From assembly GCA_032622095.1 (NCBI GenBank), contig CP136065.1:217912151-217976150 (forward strand): a stretch of DNA of 64,000 nt, given 5' to 3'. Below the pieces are notes generated by a model that was not told where the DNA came from, did not search any database, and was given only the letters and a program-made list of their open reading frames with translations. Of the stretch, positions 1 to 11,061 are shown one piece after another. This stretch comes from Siphonodentalium dalli (lineage: Eukaryota; Mollusca; Scaphopoda; Gadilida; Siphonodentaliidae). The position numbers and the translations under genes are program-made. Each line of letters starts with the position of its first letter. The first letter of the stretch is position 1.

Positions 1-185
1 AATTCACATGGGATATTAAGTTCGTAAAATTATTATTATGCCCCCGACTTGAAGTCGGCGGGTATATAGTCGACGTCTCCGTCCGTCCGTACGTCCGTCC
101 GCACTAACCAGAGAGTACTTGTGGGGTGCGATGAATTTAACATGAATGTAACATGCTTTTCTTCTAATTGTTTTATTTACAAACC

Positions 186-299
186 ATCTCCGTTATTTCG
201 TTAATATAATATTTCTCAGAATATGTAATATATGTGAAATAAATATTTAGGAAAAAAAGATATTTAAAAAAGCCGATATATTAACGAAATAACGGAGAT
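186..299. repeat. Short hairpin with 23-bp arms
   Basis: Positions 186-208 and 277-299 are perfect reverse complements, separated by about 68 AT-rich bases. The motif CTCCGTTATTTCG in the arms recurs in a short direct repeat at 11.28-11.36 kb, so it is probably part of a dispersed family. No coding content is visible. The preceding segment (about 42-110) holds a small palindrome around CGACTTGAAGTCG and runs of the GTCC tetranucleotide. Confidence 0.7.
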
Positions 300-514
300 T
301 GCTTAGAAACAGTTTATAACACCACAAATGATCAATTTCGTCCCGTATAAGTCGAATTCTACACTAGGGTGGGCGGGCTTGGGGGAGGTTTGGGTTCGCT
401 CTTTAAAAAATCGTCAGTTGTGGGTTGCACCCCACAAGTTACTCAAACAAAAGATCGCATCCCACAAGTATTCATAGGTATGTGCGGTCATCCCACAAGT
501 ATACTCTGGCCAGT

Positions 515-1225
515 GCGTCCATACGTCCGTCCATACAAACAATTCATTATTGTTCAGCTACCGCGGGGCAGATTTAGCTGATATTTGGTATGGTGATAGA
601 GCAGCATGGGGGAACAGCTACATGCATAGCGCGGGTTTCGTCCACCCATTTTCACCAGAGTTATGACCCTTTTTTTACTTAGAAAATTCAATTTTTCCCT
701 TGTTTTTTTTTGGTTTCCAGATGATAGCGTGAGCTTTGGTGGTACGATTGCAAATCCCGTATTTTTGTGGATCAGTTATATGAAAATACATGTCAAGTGC
801 GAATTTGGGTATGATCTGTTGATTTTTGCCAGAGTAATGGCCCTTTTTCAACTTAGAAAATTTGAATTTTGTCCGTCCGTACAAACATTTTGCATTATTG
901 TTCAGCAACCGCTGGGCAGATTTAGCTGATATTTCGTTTGGTGATAGAGCAGCATGGGGGAACAGCTACATGCATAGCGCGGGTTTCGTCCAACCATTTT
1001 CACCAGAGATATGGACCTTTTTTTACTTAGAAATTTCAATTTTTCTCTTCTTTTGTTTTGGGGTTTCCAGATGATAGCGTGAGCTTTGGTGGTACGATTG
1101 AAAATCCCGTATTATTGTGGATCAGTTATATGAAAATACATGTCAAGTGCGAATTTGGGTATGATCTGATGATTTTTGCCAGAGTTATGGCCCTTTTTTC
1201 AACTTAGAAAATTTGAATTTTCGCT
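515..1225. repeat. Two-copy tandem duplication, 348-bp period
   Basis: The block starting near the GTCCGTCC run and continuing through TTGTTCAGC..GCAGATTTAGCTGA recurs 348 bp downstream (for example 546 and 894) at roughly 90% identity by eye. Both copies carry the same landmarks in order: GATAGAGCAGCATGGGGG, TTTCCAGATGATAGCGTGAG and ATGAAAATACATGTCAAGTG. No open frame is shared by both copies, so this is a non-coding dispersed repeat. Family unknown. Confidence 0.85.
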
Positions 1226-2424
1226 TGTTTTTGGGTTTCCGGATCGCTTGTTTTGTGGTTTTTAGTCAACATTTCTGTACGAACTTCTTTTGGAATGGTC
1301 ATATAGACCTCCTCGGATATCCGCACTTTCGTCCATGCTTAATTCAAATTGCTACGGTCGGGGGCAAATGCCACGCGACAGCGTACCTCTTGTTGTCCCA
1401 TGGATTTTGATTCCAGGTAACCCCGTTAGTTAGCTTAAGGGAACTATGCACACGTCTATGCGTTGCTCTGTCGACCTTCTCGACTAAATGATATAGTATG
1501 GGTAGTTCCCTTGGGACATGTTCAAGATAATAAGTTTACCAAACAAAATGTTAACCTTTCTGCACATGTATTGTCAGTTTATTTATCTGACGTCTTTTTG
1601 TATTTCCTGATAATCCACCCGAATGAATACTACACCATTCCGATTTATACTTATATAACTAAATTGAAGTATCAATTTCAGTAAAGAAAGAGTAAGCATA
1701 TTCGAATCCGATGTTCGATGCCCCACGGTGTGATGTGTTATTCGAATTCGAATCTGCGGAAAACTGTCGATTCGCAGGGCCCTATATTGTCTACCGTCAA
1801 CGTTTCCCGTGGGCGTTCATAATTTTCGTGACTGCTCGAAGTTTACGGACATGTCAATATCTATGACATCCTCTCATATGGCGATATGCAAATATCTCTA
1901 AATATCTTATATTCGATTTAGTCAAACCTAGATATAAATTATACATCAACCACAGCGTGCTGTAAATGCTGCAAACCTTCTGATCGACGATCCTTATACA
2001 GTCGGAAACATCAAAGCTAAAAGCGAACGAGCTTATTTTTAGTATCTTTGTCGTCAGTCGCTGTGTGTTTAGCATTCCCACATGTTCAAAATCGATTTGC
2101 AGTCCCAGAGAACATAACATGGTCCTGAGAACCACGATGTCCATACAAGGCACATGCTTAGATTATTCCATGAGTCATATGTTGAGCGATTCAAAATTCG
2201 AGAACACGATATATGTGTGTTGATAAATCGTTTTGTTTGCCATCATATAATGTAGTTTGTGGAATCAGTCCCACTGCCCTAAATGTCCTGGTGTGAATAT
2301 CGGGACCGCCTGATAGAACAAAAACCCACGCAATGGTTGGTGTGCTACGTTACTATGTGGTAAAAACAAAACGAAGCAAACCATTGGTTGCATATAATGT
2401 GTTGTTCGTGTTGCCGATTCTTGA
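1226..2424. other. No recognisable feature
   Basis: Unique AT-rich sequence. The short open frames here (for example 1463-1684 forward and 1854-2153 reverse) show no motif, no splice framing and no paralogue in the window. I see no RNA gene or repeat. Confidence 0.5.
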
Positions 2425-2469
2425 GCGATTGTAGTTACACGAACATGGCTCATTCAAACCTCCAAATTT

Positions 2470-3405
2470 TTGCCTCAACTCTATGGGTCGGAATTTCTTT
2501 GTGATGCTTCTGCGACAAACATGATTAAGCTCGAACGCATTCACCGCTTTTGTCGTAAACGTATACAGGGTCTACCTGTGGGCTGTAGGACTGATATAGT
2601 ACTTAGTTTGCTCGGTACCTACCCACTAGAATCCATAATAGATGCGCGGAAACTCTCATTGTTTGGAACTATGTGTCGCTTAACACCCGGTAAAGCATGC
2701 AAGAACATTTTTGAAACAACATTACATCACTATTTCGATTCAAAATCCAATAAAATCTCGTTCATAGGCGATGCTATAGCCATCGTAGATAAATATAACC
2801 TTACGGATATTGTTAATGAATATATGCGCTCTGGATCCTTCCCATCAAAAGAGTTATGGAAATCTCGTGTAAAATCTAATATGCAAATTGTCATCGAGGC
2901 AGAATGGAACCTGAGAGTGATGTCGGACTTATCTTTCAATCGCTTCCTGAAAGTTCACCATACTCTCAGCATGTCTAAACTCTGGCGTTTGTGTCGAAAA
3001 TTCCCACAAAACAAGTGGTCTTACATGACCACAGCACTAGTAATCAATGCAACAACCTCATTTGAAGAGGGACAATGTCCAATTTGTGAACGTACTTATA
3101 TTGATAGGGTCAAACACATTCTCATTGATTGTATGACATTATCTTCCATACGTAATAACATGTTCTTTGGCTTAATCGACAAATACGGTATACCTTGCTT
3201 CATTGCCGTAGACGAACTAACTGACGATGATATGATATCCCTTCATCTTACGAATGTTACTGACCACGTACAGAATGTTGTTGATGATATCGATTGCTTA
3301 CTTAACTACATAGTCAGCTATACGGCACACCTGTGGTTATCATTCAACGCCCTTTCAGAGGCTAGCGGAATGAGAACTATTCAACATGACGACACCCCGA
3401 ACTAA
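2470..3405 (+). pseudogene. C-terminal fragment of non-LTR retrotransposon RT polyprotein
   Basis: About 311 uninterrupted codons. The start is not a true initiation site: the first codon is TTG and the frame is open back to 2425. Residues 3-8 (QLYGSE), followed by LERIHRF, RIQGLP and GTYPLE at about 21-54, match the region just after the RT catalytic core in LINE ORF2 proteins. A Cys/His knuckle CPICERTYIDRVKHILIDC at about 203-221 (CX2CX9HX4C) matches the C-terminal zinc knuckle of many LINEs. The catalytic RT motifs and the endonuclease are absent, so the protein cannot act alone. No stop or frameshift interrupts the fragment, suggesting a fairly young copy. Confidence 0.75.
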
Positions 3406-3601
3406 TAGCAAGAGGCCTTGAAACCACCGGGAAAAATATATCAAGTGGGTGCAAACTCGAAGTCAACATTTCTTATGAAATATATGCATCAATGTACATG
3501 TATGAGACGTCTCATATTGCAGCTACTGAGCACTTTCGTTGTCACTGTGTGGGCGTCAATACCTATAAAATGTCATATTTGGTGTATTAACACCCCTATA
3601 T

Positions 3602-4060
3602 TTACCTCATCATGCCGTTGATCATCATCAACACTGTCACCATCATTATAATCACCACCACCATCACCACCGTCATCATTAGCATCACCACCATCATCAT
3701 AATCATCTTCATCGTTGTCATTATCATCATCACCATCACCACCACCAACCAACCATCAAATTCTTCATAATTGTCACCAGCACAGTCATCATAATCGTTA
3801 TCATGATCGTCATCATCATCTTCGACATTGACGTCATCAACATCACCATCATCACCATAATCATCATCGTCATCATCACCGAACCTCATGATCATCATCA
3901 TTTTCAACATCATCGTCATCATCATCTTCGTCATTAACATCATCATTATCGTCATGATCTTCGTCATCAACATCATCAGCATCATCGTCATCGTAATCGT
4001 CATCAGCATCAACATCATCATCATCATCATCACCATCATCATAATCATTTCATCATGAGT
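3602..4060. repeat. (ATC)n/(GAT)n trinucleotide microsatellite
   Basis: About 450 bp composed mainly of ATC, ACC, GTC and TTC triplets on the + strand. It lies in the 3' UTR of the non-LTR retrotransposon, between its stop codon and its AATAAA. A reverse-strand open frame across it (3602-4072) reads mostly Met and Asp and is a by-product of the triplet repeat. Confidence 0.9.
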
Positions 4061-4201
4061 GTATATCCACAATTGTACATAATTATAGTTACTTCTTTAT
4101 TCGCATTGTGTTTTGTCAACTTGAGATAATATGTGTTATATGTTATATTCTTTATAAAAAATCTTCATCATTTTGGAGGAAATAAAGATATAATAATAAT
4201 A

Positions 4202-4803
4202 GACGTTTGATAAGTTGAGTTGATAAAGCACATATTTAACGATTAAACTGCTGAAACGACAATTAACTCCAATACAGCAAGCTGATATATTTCGGCCAGA
4301 CCTTCATGTGGAAAGTGAACAATCGCCTGTCTGATCATAGTGCTACATGTACACTGCCACGTTGGGCGCTTTCTTTTTCACCGTTAAACAGCGATATATC
4401 CTGAGCTAGAATTTCTTCGCCCTCACACCTGTTTCAGCTGCGTATTGCTAAGCAAACACATTTTTATCGACGACCATTGTTCTTCATAAAGATGCCGATG
4501 GTGATGTCGCATGATTCGTCTGATTATCGCTGGACTATTTGTACAATCGAACGCTCGAGTACGGAGTTCGTGAAGTAAATGGTCCCGTGCGTGTATAGGA
4601 ACAGGAATAAACGGACGTTCGGAGCACGACTGAAAGCCGATTAGTATTGTAAGTTGTTATTGCATGCTGAGATTGTTCGTGAGAACAAAGGAGCAGGAGG
4701 ACTGATCTCCGCGGTTTGTCGATGTTAGGAATCTTCAGGGGAGTATAGAATGACCCACTGACCTGGATATAAGCAGTATATCCCACACCGAAGTGATAGA
4801 ATG
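4202..4803. other. No recognisable feature
   Basis: Unique sequence between the retrotransposon 3' end and the mariner-type MITE. The small reverse open frame at 4535-4786 has no recognisable motif. No repeats seen. Confidence 0.45.
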
Positions 4804-4972
4804 TACAGTGATGCCCTAAATAATCGACTCCTTAACCACAGCAGAATTATGGGTAACGTTTCACTGAGAGATTTCCGATGAATGGCAACAAGCCATATTT
4901 CCGACTAAATCCTGAAACGTTACCCATAATTCGGCTGTGATTAAGGAGTCGAATATTTAGGGCATTACTGTA
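4804..4972. mobile_element. Tc1/mariner-type MITE with long TIRs
   Basis: A foldback of 169 bp. The first about 58 bp (CAGTGATGCCCTAAATA...) are repeated in inverted orientation at the end (...TATTTAGGGCATTACTG) with few mismatches, flanked on both sides by TA. A TA target duplication with TIRs starting CAGT is the usual pattern for Tc1/mariner MITEs. There is no coding capacity. The arms include the tract GGGTAACGTTTC and its complement. Confidence 0.85.
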
Positions 4973-4994
4973 CTTGCTTGAAAATTAGTTTAGT

Positions 4995-5585
4995 TTAAAG
5001 GGGTACTGTACGCCAAATGTTGTTGTTGGTTTCTATAGTCTCCGAGTCGGAGAATAAGGTAACAATTTTTTCATTAATTGAAAGTCTGTTGAGTACAAAG
5101 TAGTGTTACGGATGACAAATTTACCGGAATGCAAAAATACAAATTGTCGTTGTCGAGTAATTTTTGTACAGTTTTCAACCAAATGAATCAAATAAAAGTT
5201 ATATTATAGGCATACTAGTCCCATATAATCATTTAAGTTATTGTATCGTCGCTAGTCAGTGAGTGGCTTGATTGTTCTCCCCGTATCATCATAATATTTT
5301 AAGCGATCGTGTGTGCGATCGGTTTAACAATCCAGTATCCCTCAATTACTTTGTTTGATTACGGAAATTCGTAATATAATTGACGCCATTTTATGGCTCC
5401 AATCATAAATTCAATTTATATCAAATTATTAACTTTTAAATTATTAAATTTTAAGATAGCCTATTAACCTGAGCGTTTACAGAATACATCTTCGACTCAA
5501 ATTACTTATGTTTCTATATATTATCGATATTAGATCGTTGTTGTCACTGGAAATTTAATGAAAATGGCGTACAGTACCCCTTTAA
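4995..5585. mobile_element. TTAA-flanked MITE with AGGGGTACTG termini
   Basis: Perfect terminal inverted repeats AGGGGTACTGTACGCCA (4999-5015) and its complement ending at 5581, each bordered by TTAA (4995-4998 and 5582-5585). The interior (about 550 bp) is AT-rich and non-coding. TTAA duplication is the piggyBac hallmark, but these termini do not begin CCC as usual for that superfamily, so the assignment is open. It lies only 22 bp after the mariner-type MITE. Confidence 0.8.
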
Positions 5586-5768
5586 TTATAATACAAAAGG
5601 AATCGGGGCACAAGTTTTGTCAACTATTGAAGCCACTCTCCCGATGCAAGAAAATTAAACATACAAATGTTAACAAGATGACGACTGAACATATTCAATT
5701 GCATGGTTTATGATATGGTACTATGTGTAGGATGTTGTAATGCCTTCCAGAGCGCATTGATATGAGTT

Positions 5769-8341
5769 ATGATGGAGTTGTGTGATTGCTGTGAGTTACT
5801 GTTAATATGCTAGCCCGTGTTGATGGAGTTTTATGGTTGCTGTGAGTTATGGTTAATATGCTAGCCCGTGTTGATGGAGTTTTATGGTTGCTGTGAGTTA
5901 TAGTTAATATGCTAGCCCGAGTTGATGGAGTTTTATGGTTGCTGTGAGTTATAGTTAATATGCTAGCCCGTGTTGATGGAGTTTTATGGTTGCTGTGAGT
6001 TATAGTTAATATGCTAGCCCGTGTTGATGGAGTTTTATGGTTGCTGTGAGTTATAGTTAATATGCTAGCCCGTGCTGATGGAGTTTTATGGTTGCTGTGA
6101 GTTATAGTTAATATGCTAGCCCGTGTTGATGGAGTTTTATGGTTGCTGTGAGTTATGGTTAATATGCTAGCCCGTGTTGATGGAGTTTTATGGTTGCTGT
6201 GAGTTACTGTTAATATGCTAGCCCGTGCTGATGGAGTTTTATGGTTGCTGTGAGTTATAGTTAATATGCTAGCCCGAGTTGATGGAGTTTTATGGTTGCT
6301 GTGAGTTATAGTTAATATGCTAGCCCGTGCTGATGGAGTTTTATGGTTGCTGTGAGTTATAGTTAATATGCTAGCCCGTGTTGATGGAGTTTTATGGTTG
6401 CTGTGAGTTATAGTTAATATGCTAGCCCGTGTTGATGGAGTTTTATGGTTGCTGTGAGTTATAGTTAATATGCTAGCCCGTGCTGATGGAGTTTTATGGT
6501 TGCTGTGAGTTATAGTTAATATGCTAGCCCGTGCTGATGGAGTTTTATGGTTGCTGTGAGTTATGGTTAATATGCTAGCCCGTGTTGATGGAGTTTTATG
6601 GTTGCTGTGAGTTATAGTTAATATGCTAGCCCGAGTTGATGGAGTTTTATGGTTGCTGTGAGTTATAGTTAATATGCTAGCCCGAGTTGATGGAGTTTTA
6701 TGGTTGCTGTGAGTTATGGTTAATATGCTAGCCCGAGTTGATGGAGTTTTATGGTTGCTGTGAGTTATAGTTAATATGCTAGCCCGTGTTGATGGAGTTT
6801 TATGGATGCTGTGAGTTATAGTTAATATGCTAGCCCGTGTTGATGGAGTTTTATGGTTGCTGTGAGTTATAGTTAATATGCTAGCCCGTGTTGATGGAGT
6901 TTTATGGTTGCTGTGAGTTATAGTTAATATGCTAGCCCGTGTTGATGGAGTTTTATGGTTGCTGTGAGTTATGGTTAATATGCTAGCCCGAGTTGATGGA
7001 GTTTTATGGTTGCTGTGAGTTATAGTTAATATGCTAGCCCGTGTTGATGGAGTTTTATGGTTGCTGTGAGTTATAGTTACTATGCTAGCCCGTGTTGATG
7101 GAGTTTTATGGTTGCTGTGAGTTATAGTTAACATGCTAGCCCGTGTTGATGGAGTTTTATGGTTGCTGTGAGTTATAGTTAATATGCTAGCCCGTGTTGA
7201 TGGAGTTTTATGGTTGCTGTGAGTTATAGTTAATATGCTAGCCCGTGTTGATGGAGTTTTATGGTTGCTGTGAGTTATAGTTAATATGCTAGCCCGTGTT
7301 GATGGAGTTTTATGGTTGCTGTGAGTTATAGTTAATATGCTAGCCCGTGTTGATGGAGTTTTATGGTTGCTGTGAGTTATAGTTAATATGCTAGCCCGTG
7401 TTGATGGAGTTTTATGGTTGCTGTGAGTTATAGTTAATATGCTAGCCCGAGTTGATGGAGTTTTATGGTTGCTGTGAGTTATAGTTAATATGCTAGCCCG
7501 TGTTGATGGAGTTTTATGGTTGCTGTGAGTTATAGTTAATATGCTAGCCCGTGTTGATGGAGTTTTATGGTTGCTGTGAGTTATGGTTAATATGCTAGCC
7601 CGAGTTGATGGAGTTTTATGGTTGCTGTGAGTTATAGTTAATATGCTAGCCCGTGTTGATGGAGTTTTATGGTTGCTGTGAGTTATAGTTAACATGCTAG
7701 CCCGTGTTGATGGAGTTTTATGGTTGCTGTGAGTTATAGTTAATATGCTAGCCCGTGTTGATGGAGTTTTATGGTTGCTGTGAGTTATAGTTAATATGCT
7801 AGCCCGTGTTGATGGAGTTTTACGGTTGCTGTGAGTTATAGTTAATATGCTAGCCCGAGTTGATGGAGTTTTATGGTTGCTGTGAGTTATAGTTAATATG
7901 CTAGCCCGTGTTGATGGAGTTTTATGGTTGCTGTGAGTTATGGTTAATATGCTAGCCCGAGTTGATGGAGTTTTATGGTTGCTGTGAGTTATGGTTAATA
8001 TGCTAGCCCGTGTTGATGGAGTTTTATGGTTGCTGTGAGTTATAGTTACTATGCTAGCCCGTGTTGATGGAGTTTTATGGTTGCTGTGAGTTATAGTTAA
8101 TATGCTAGCCCGAGTTGATGGAGTTTTATGGTTGCTGTGAGTTATAGTTAATATGCTAGCCCGTGTTGATGGAGTTTTATGGTTGCTGTGAGTTATAGTT
8201 ACTATGCTAGCCCGAGTTGATGGAGTTTTATGGTTGCTGTGAGTTATGGTTAATATGCTAGCCCGTGTTGATGGAGTTTTATGGTTGCTGTGAGTTATAG
8301 TTACTATGCTAGCCCGAGTTGATGGAGTTTTGTGGTTGCTC
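5769..8341. repeat. 51-bp satellite array, about 50 copies
   Basis: Head-to-tail units of 51 bp. The + strand consensus starts TGATGGAGTTTTATGGTTGC and ends GCTAGCCCGTGT. Copies differ at a few recurring positions: GTGTTGATGG/GTGCTGATGG/GAGTTGATGG, and TATAGTT/TATGGTT/TACTGTT. Most units are over 95% identical. The unit has stops on the + strand but none in one reverse frame, so a reverse open frame of about 890 codons (5767-8466) runs through it, repeating a 17-residue peptide (NHKTPSTRASILTITHS). Both silent and replacement changes occur, and no signal peptide, splice signal or conserved domain is visible, so I treat it as a satellite. Confidence 0.95.
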
Positions 8342-9471
8342 GTTTCATTCAACTGGTTTGATAGCAGGGTTCCAAAAAATAATAACTTTTGTGGACAGGC
8401 GTTATCTGTTTGGCGATTGTTAGATTGTTGTCCTGGAAGGCAACCTATCCGGTAGATCAATATCATAAGGACGGATGTAGGATTTATAATTTAAAGTACT
8501 CAATCCGATCAGACGGTCCCCATATCATCAAGATACAACAACATTTCTTCAAAATACACTTTAGTTAACAGAATCGATTAATTGCAAAGAAATAATGCTA
8601 ACCACTGTCAAATATGGTATCAAATTTCCCAAGTTTATCAACATGTTGTTCAACTAGATATGGCCGTATTATCATTTGAGTATCACAAACTTTTGCCGTA
8701 TTACCACTTGATTTTAGAGTTACCCATCTTCATCCGCAATTGACGACGTGTTTCTAGGCCACAAATAATTACACATTTCGAGAAATAACAAAAAACTTAA
8801 AAAATCGTTAGCTGAAAGCTTTGATGGGTGGGTTCCTAGTCTCGAATCAAATATTTTTTACCCCCGAAGTCAAAGAAATAATAATGTAGGAGCGTTAATT
8901 CGGATAATGCATATTTAAGGGCGGGTATGCATATAACTGATACCAATCGATCGTAATATTGGTATCAGCGTTATGGGTATCAATGTTTGGTCCAGAAAGT
9001 TCAGATTTCCGATGGTGAATGCGATTTCGAGATTTGTTACGACTTTATTAAGATACTTTCGTCTACTACCCACTGCGCTTCTCATCGATAATGTTCGTAC
9101 AAGGCGACATTGAGAACCCAGAACTTCACGACCTCTGCTTGATGCACACTAACGTCCCAAATCGATGAAACCCCATTAGACTAATGATCGTCACGTTCCA
9201 TGTATTGTTCGGGTTGCTGCATACGGGTCCTCCTATCTGGGATACGGGAAAGGTATTCTATACTCACGTGGTTTAATGGTGCTATGTCGTGTATATTAAG
9301 TGGTGGTTAATGTTCCGGTTGCACCAACACCATGCCGTTGTTTTGCAGGCTATTATATTTTGGTGTCGTCAGCAAGGAAATCGTACTCTCCCATCAAACT
9401 ATCAGCTCAGAGTACTTTCAGTGTTATTTCGTTCCATTAATATATTCACAACATTACATTGCGATAGCGTT
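8342..9471. other. Spacer between two satellites
   Basis: Unique AT-rich sequence. The only structure seen is a small hairpin at 8938-8968 (CTGATACCAAT and its complement, 9-base loop). No gene, splice-bounded exon or transposon end recognised. Confidence 0.5.
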
Positions 9472-10602
9472 CTCGCGAATCAACGACAGTACAGCAGCAC
9501 CTGGACCATGCCATACTCGCGAATCAACGACAGTACAGCAGCACCTGGACCATGCCATACTCGCGAATCAACGACAGTACAGCAGCACCTGGATCATGCC
9601 ATACTCGCGAATCAACGACAGTACAGCAGCACCTGGACCATGCCATACTCGCGAATCAACGACAGTACAGCAGCACCTGGACCATGCCATACTCGCGAAT
9701 CAACGACAGTACAACAGCACCTGGACCATGCCATACTCGCGAATCAACGAGAGTACAGCAGCACCTGGACCATGCCATACTCGCGAATCAACGACAGTAC
9801 AGCAGCACCTGGATCATGCCATACTCGCGAATCAACGACAGTACAGCAGCACCTGGATCATGCCATACTCGCGAATCAACGACAGTACAGCAGCACCTGG
9901 ATCATGCCATACTCGCGAATCAACGACAGTACAGCAGCACCTGGATCATGCCATACTCGCGAATCAACGACAGTACAGCAGCACCTGGATCATGCCATAC
10001 TCGCGAATCAACGACAGTACAGCAGCACCTGGATCATGCCATACTCGCGAATCAACGACAGTACAGCAGCACCTGGATCATGCCATACTCGCGAATCAAC
10101 GACAGTACAGCAGCACCTGGATCATGCCATACTCGCGAATCAACGACAGTACAGCAGCACCTGGACCATGCCATACTCGCGAATCAACGACAGTACAGCA
10201 GCACCTGGATCATGCCATACTCGCGAATCAACGACAGTACAGCAGCACCTGGATCATGCCATACTCGCGAATCAACGACAGTACAGCAGCACCTGGATCA
10301 TGCCATACTCGTGAATCAACGACAGTACAGCAGCACCTGGATCATGTCATACTCGCGAATCAACGACAGTACAGCAGCACCTGGATCATGCCATACTCGC
10401 GAATCAACGACAGTACAGCAGCACCTGGACCATGCCATACTCGTGAATCAACGACAGTACAGCAGCACCTGGATCATGCCATACTCGTGAATCAACGACA
10501 GTACAGCAGCACCTGGATCATGCCATACTCGTGAATCAACGACAGTACAGCAGCACCTGGACCATGCCATACTCGTGAATCAACGACAGTACAGCAGCAC
10601 CA
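9472..10602. repeat. 44-bp satellite array, about 26 copies
   Basis: Head-to-tail 44-bp units starting CTCGCGAATCAACGACAGTA and ending ATGCCATA, almost identical. The main polymorphism is GGACCATG/GGATCATG. The CTCGCG start becomes CTCGTG in five units, all in the last seven or so copies at the right end. Because 44 is not a multiple of 3 and the unit has no stop in any forward frame, all three forward frames stay open for about 1 kb. No promoter or splice context supports translation. Confidence 0.95.
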
Positions 10603-10767
10603 GTATTGCAGATCATGCCATAAATCTTTACACTTGCTACACCCGTAGAGATCATATTCCACCAGATCAAAACCTGGGAACTTTCTGAATTTTAGAATTG
10701 TCCTGACGGGGAAATTTATAACATTGAAAAATAACACAGGTAATAGTTCTGGGTTATTATATGTTCC

Positions 10768-10824
10768 TTAACCTTTCATTGCTGGGGCTTCTTGAAATTT
10801 TGCGCAAAACCTGTGCCAATGCTT

Positions 10825-10871
<47 letters not shown>

Positions 10872-11061
10872 AGTCTCCAATAGGGAGCCTCACATATATG
10901 AGAGAATGCATTGGCCTAACAATATTAATCTTGACCGTGTAAGCCAGTTTATTATCTTATATATGCGAGACTCCCTATGGGACACTTGCATATATAAGAG
11001 AATGCACTGACAACCTAACTGTAATGCTGCACCAGCGCAGCTCCCGTCATGAAAAGGTTAA
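10768..11061. mobile_element. TTAA-flanked foldback MITE (CATG-end subfamily), copy 1
   Basis: Bounded by TTAA at 10768-10771 and 11058-11061, with imperfect termini CCTTTCATTGCTGGGGC and GCTCCCGTCATGAAAAGG. The interior has two hairpin modules around TATATATGAG/CTCCNATAGGGAG and ends with TGCACCAGCGCAGCTCCC. One hairpin is invaded by a (TA)n(CA)n microsatellite (about 10828-10870). Same subfamily as 12401-12617, 12979-13143 and 49944-50216. TTAA plus CCYTTY ends suggest piggyBac-type mobilisation. Non-coding. Confidence 0.8.
10828..10870. repeat. (TA)n-(CA)n microsatellite
   Basis: An uninterrupted alternating TA run followed by a short CA run inside the first hairpin of the surrounding MITE. 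It replaces the normal TCTTATATATGCGAG stem. Confidence 0.9.

Larger units (their letters stand above)
2425..4201 (+). mobile_element. 5'-truncated non-LTR (LINE-like) retrotransposon, 3' part
   Basis: The element consists of the C-terminal end of a reverse-transcriptase polyprotein (to 3405), an approximately 800-bp 3' UTR and a short (ATA)n tail following AATAAA at 4181-4186. Upstream the frame runs directly into a fragment (about 2441-2468) matching the 5' end of the TTAA MITE family seen at 19.4, 41.6 and 63.4 kb, so the 5' end is truncated or recombined there. The 3' UTR contains a long ATC/GAT microsatellite. Truncation at the 5' end and a simple-repeat 3' tail are typical of target-primed LINE insertions. 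Clade not assigned; a CR1/Jockey-type element is plausible from the C-terminal zinc knuckle. Confidence 0.75.

Noticed and set aside
3602-4072. Reverse open frame encoding an Asp/Met-rich protein
   Set aside because: It is a direct readout of the ATC microsatellite, with no domain and no start context.
9289-10534. Forward open frames of 312-400 codons
   Set aside because: All three frames are open because the 44-bp unit lacks stops; three overlapping proteins are not credible.
10828-10870. TATA-box promoter
   Set aside because: It is a TA microsatellite inside a MITE hairpin, with no downstream gene.
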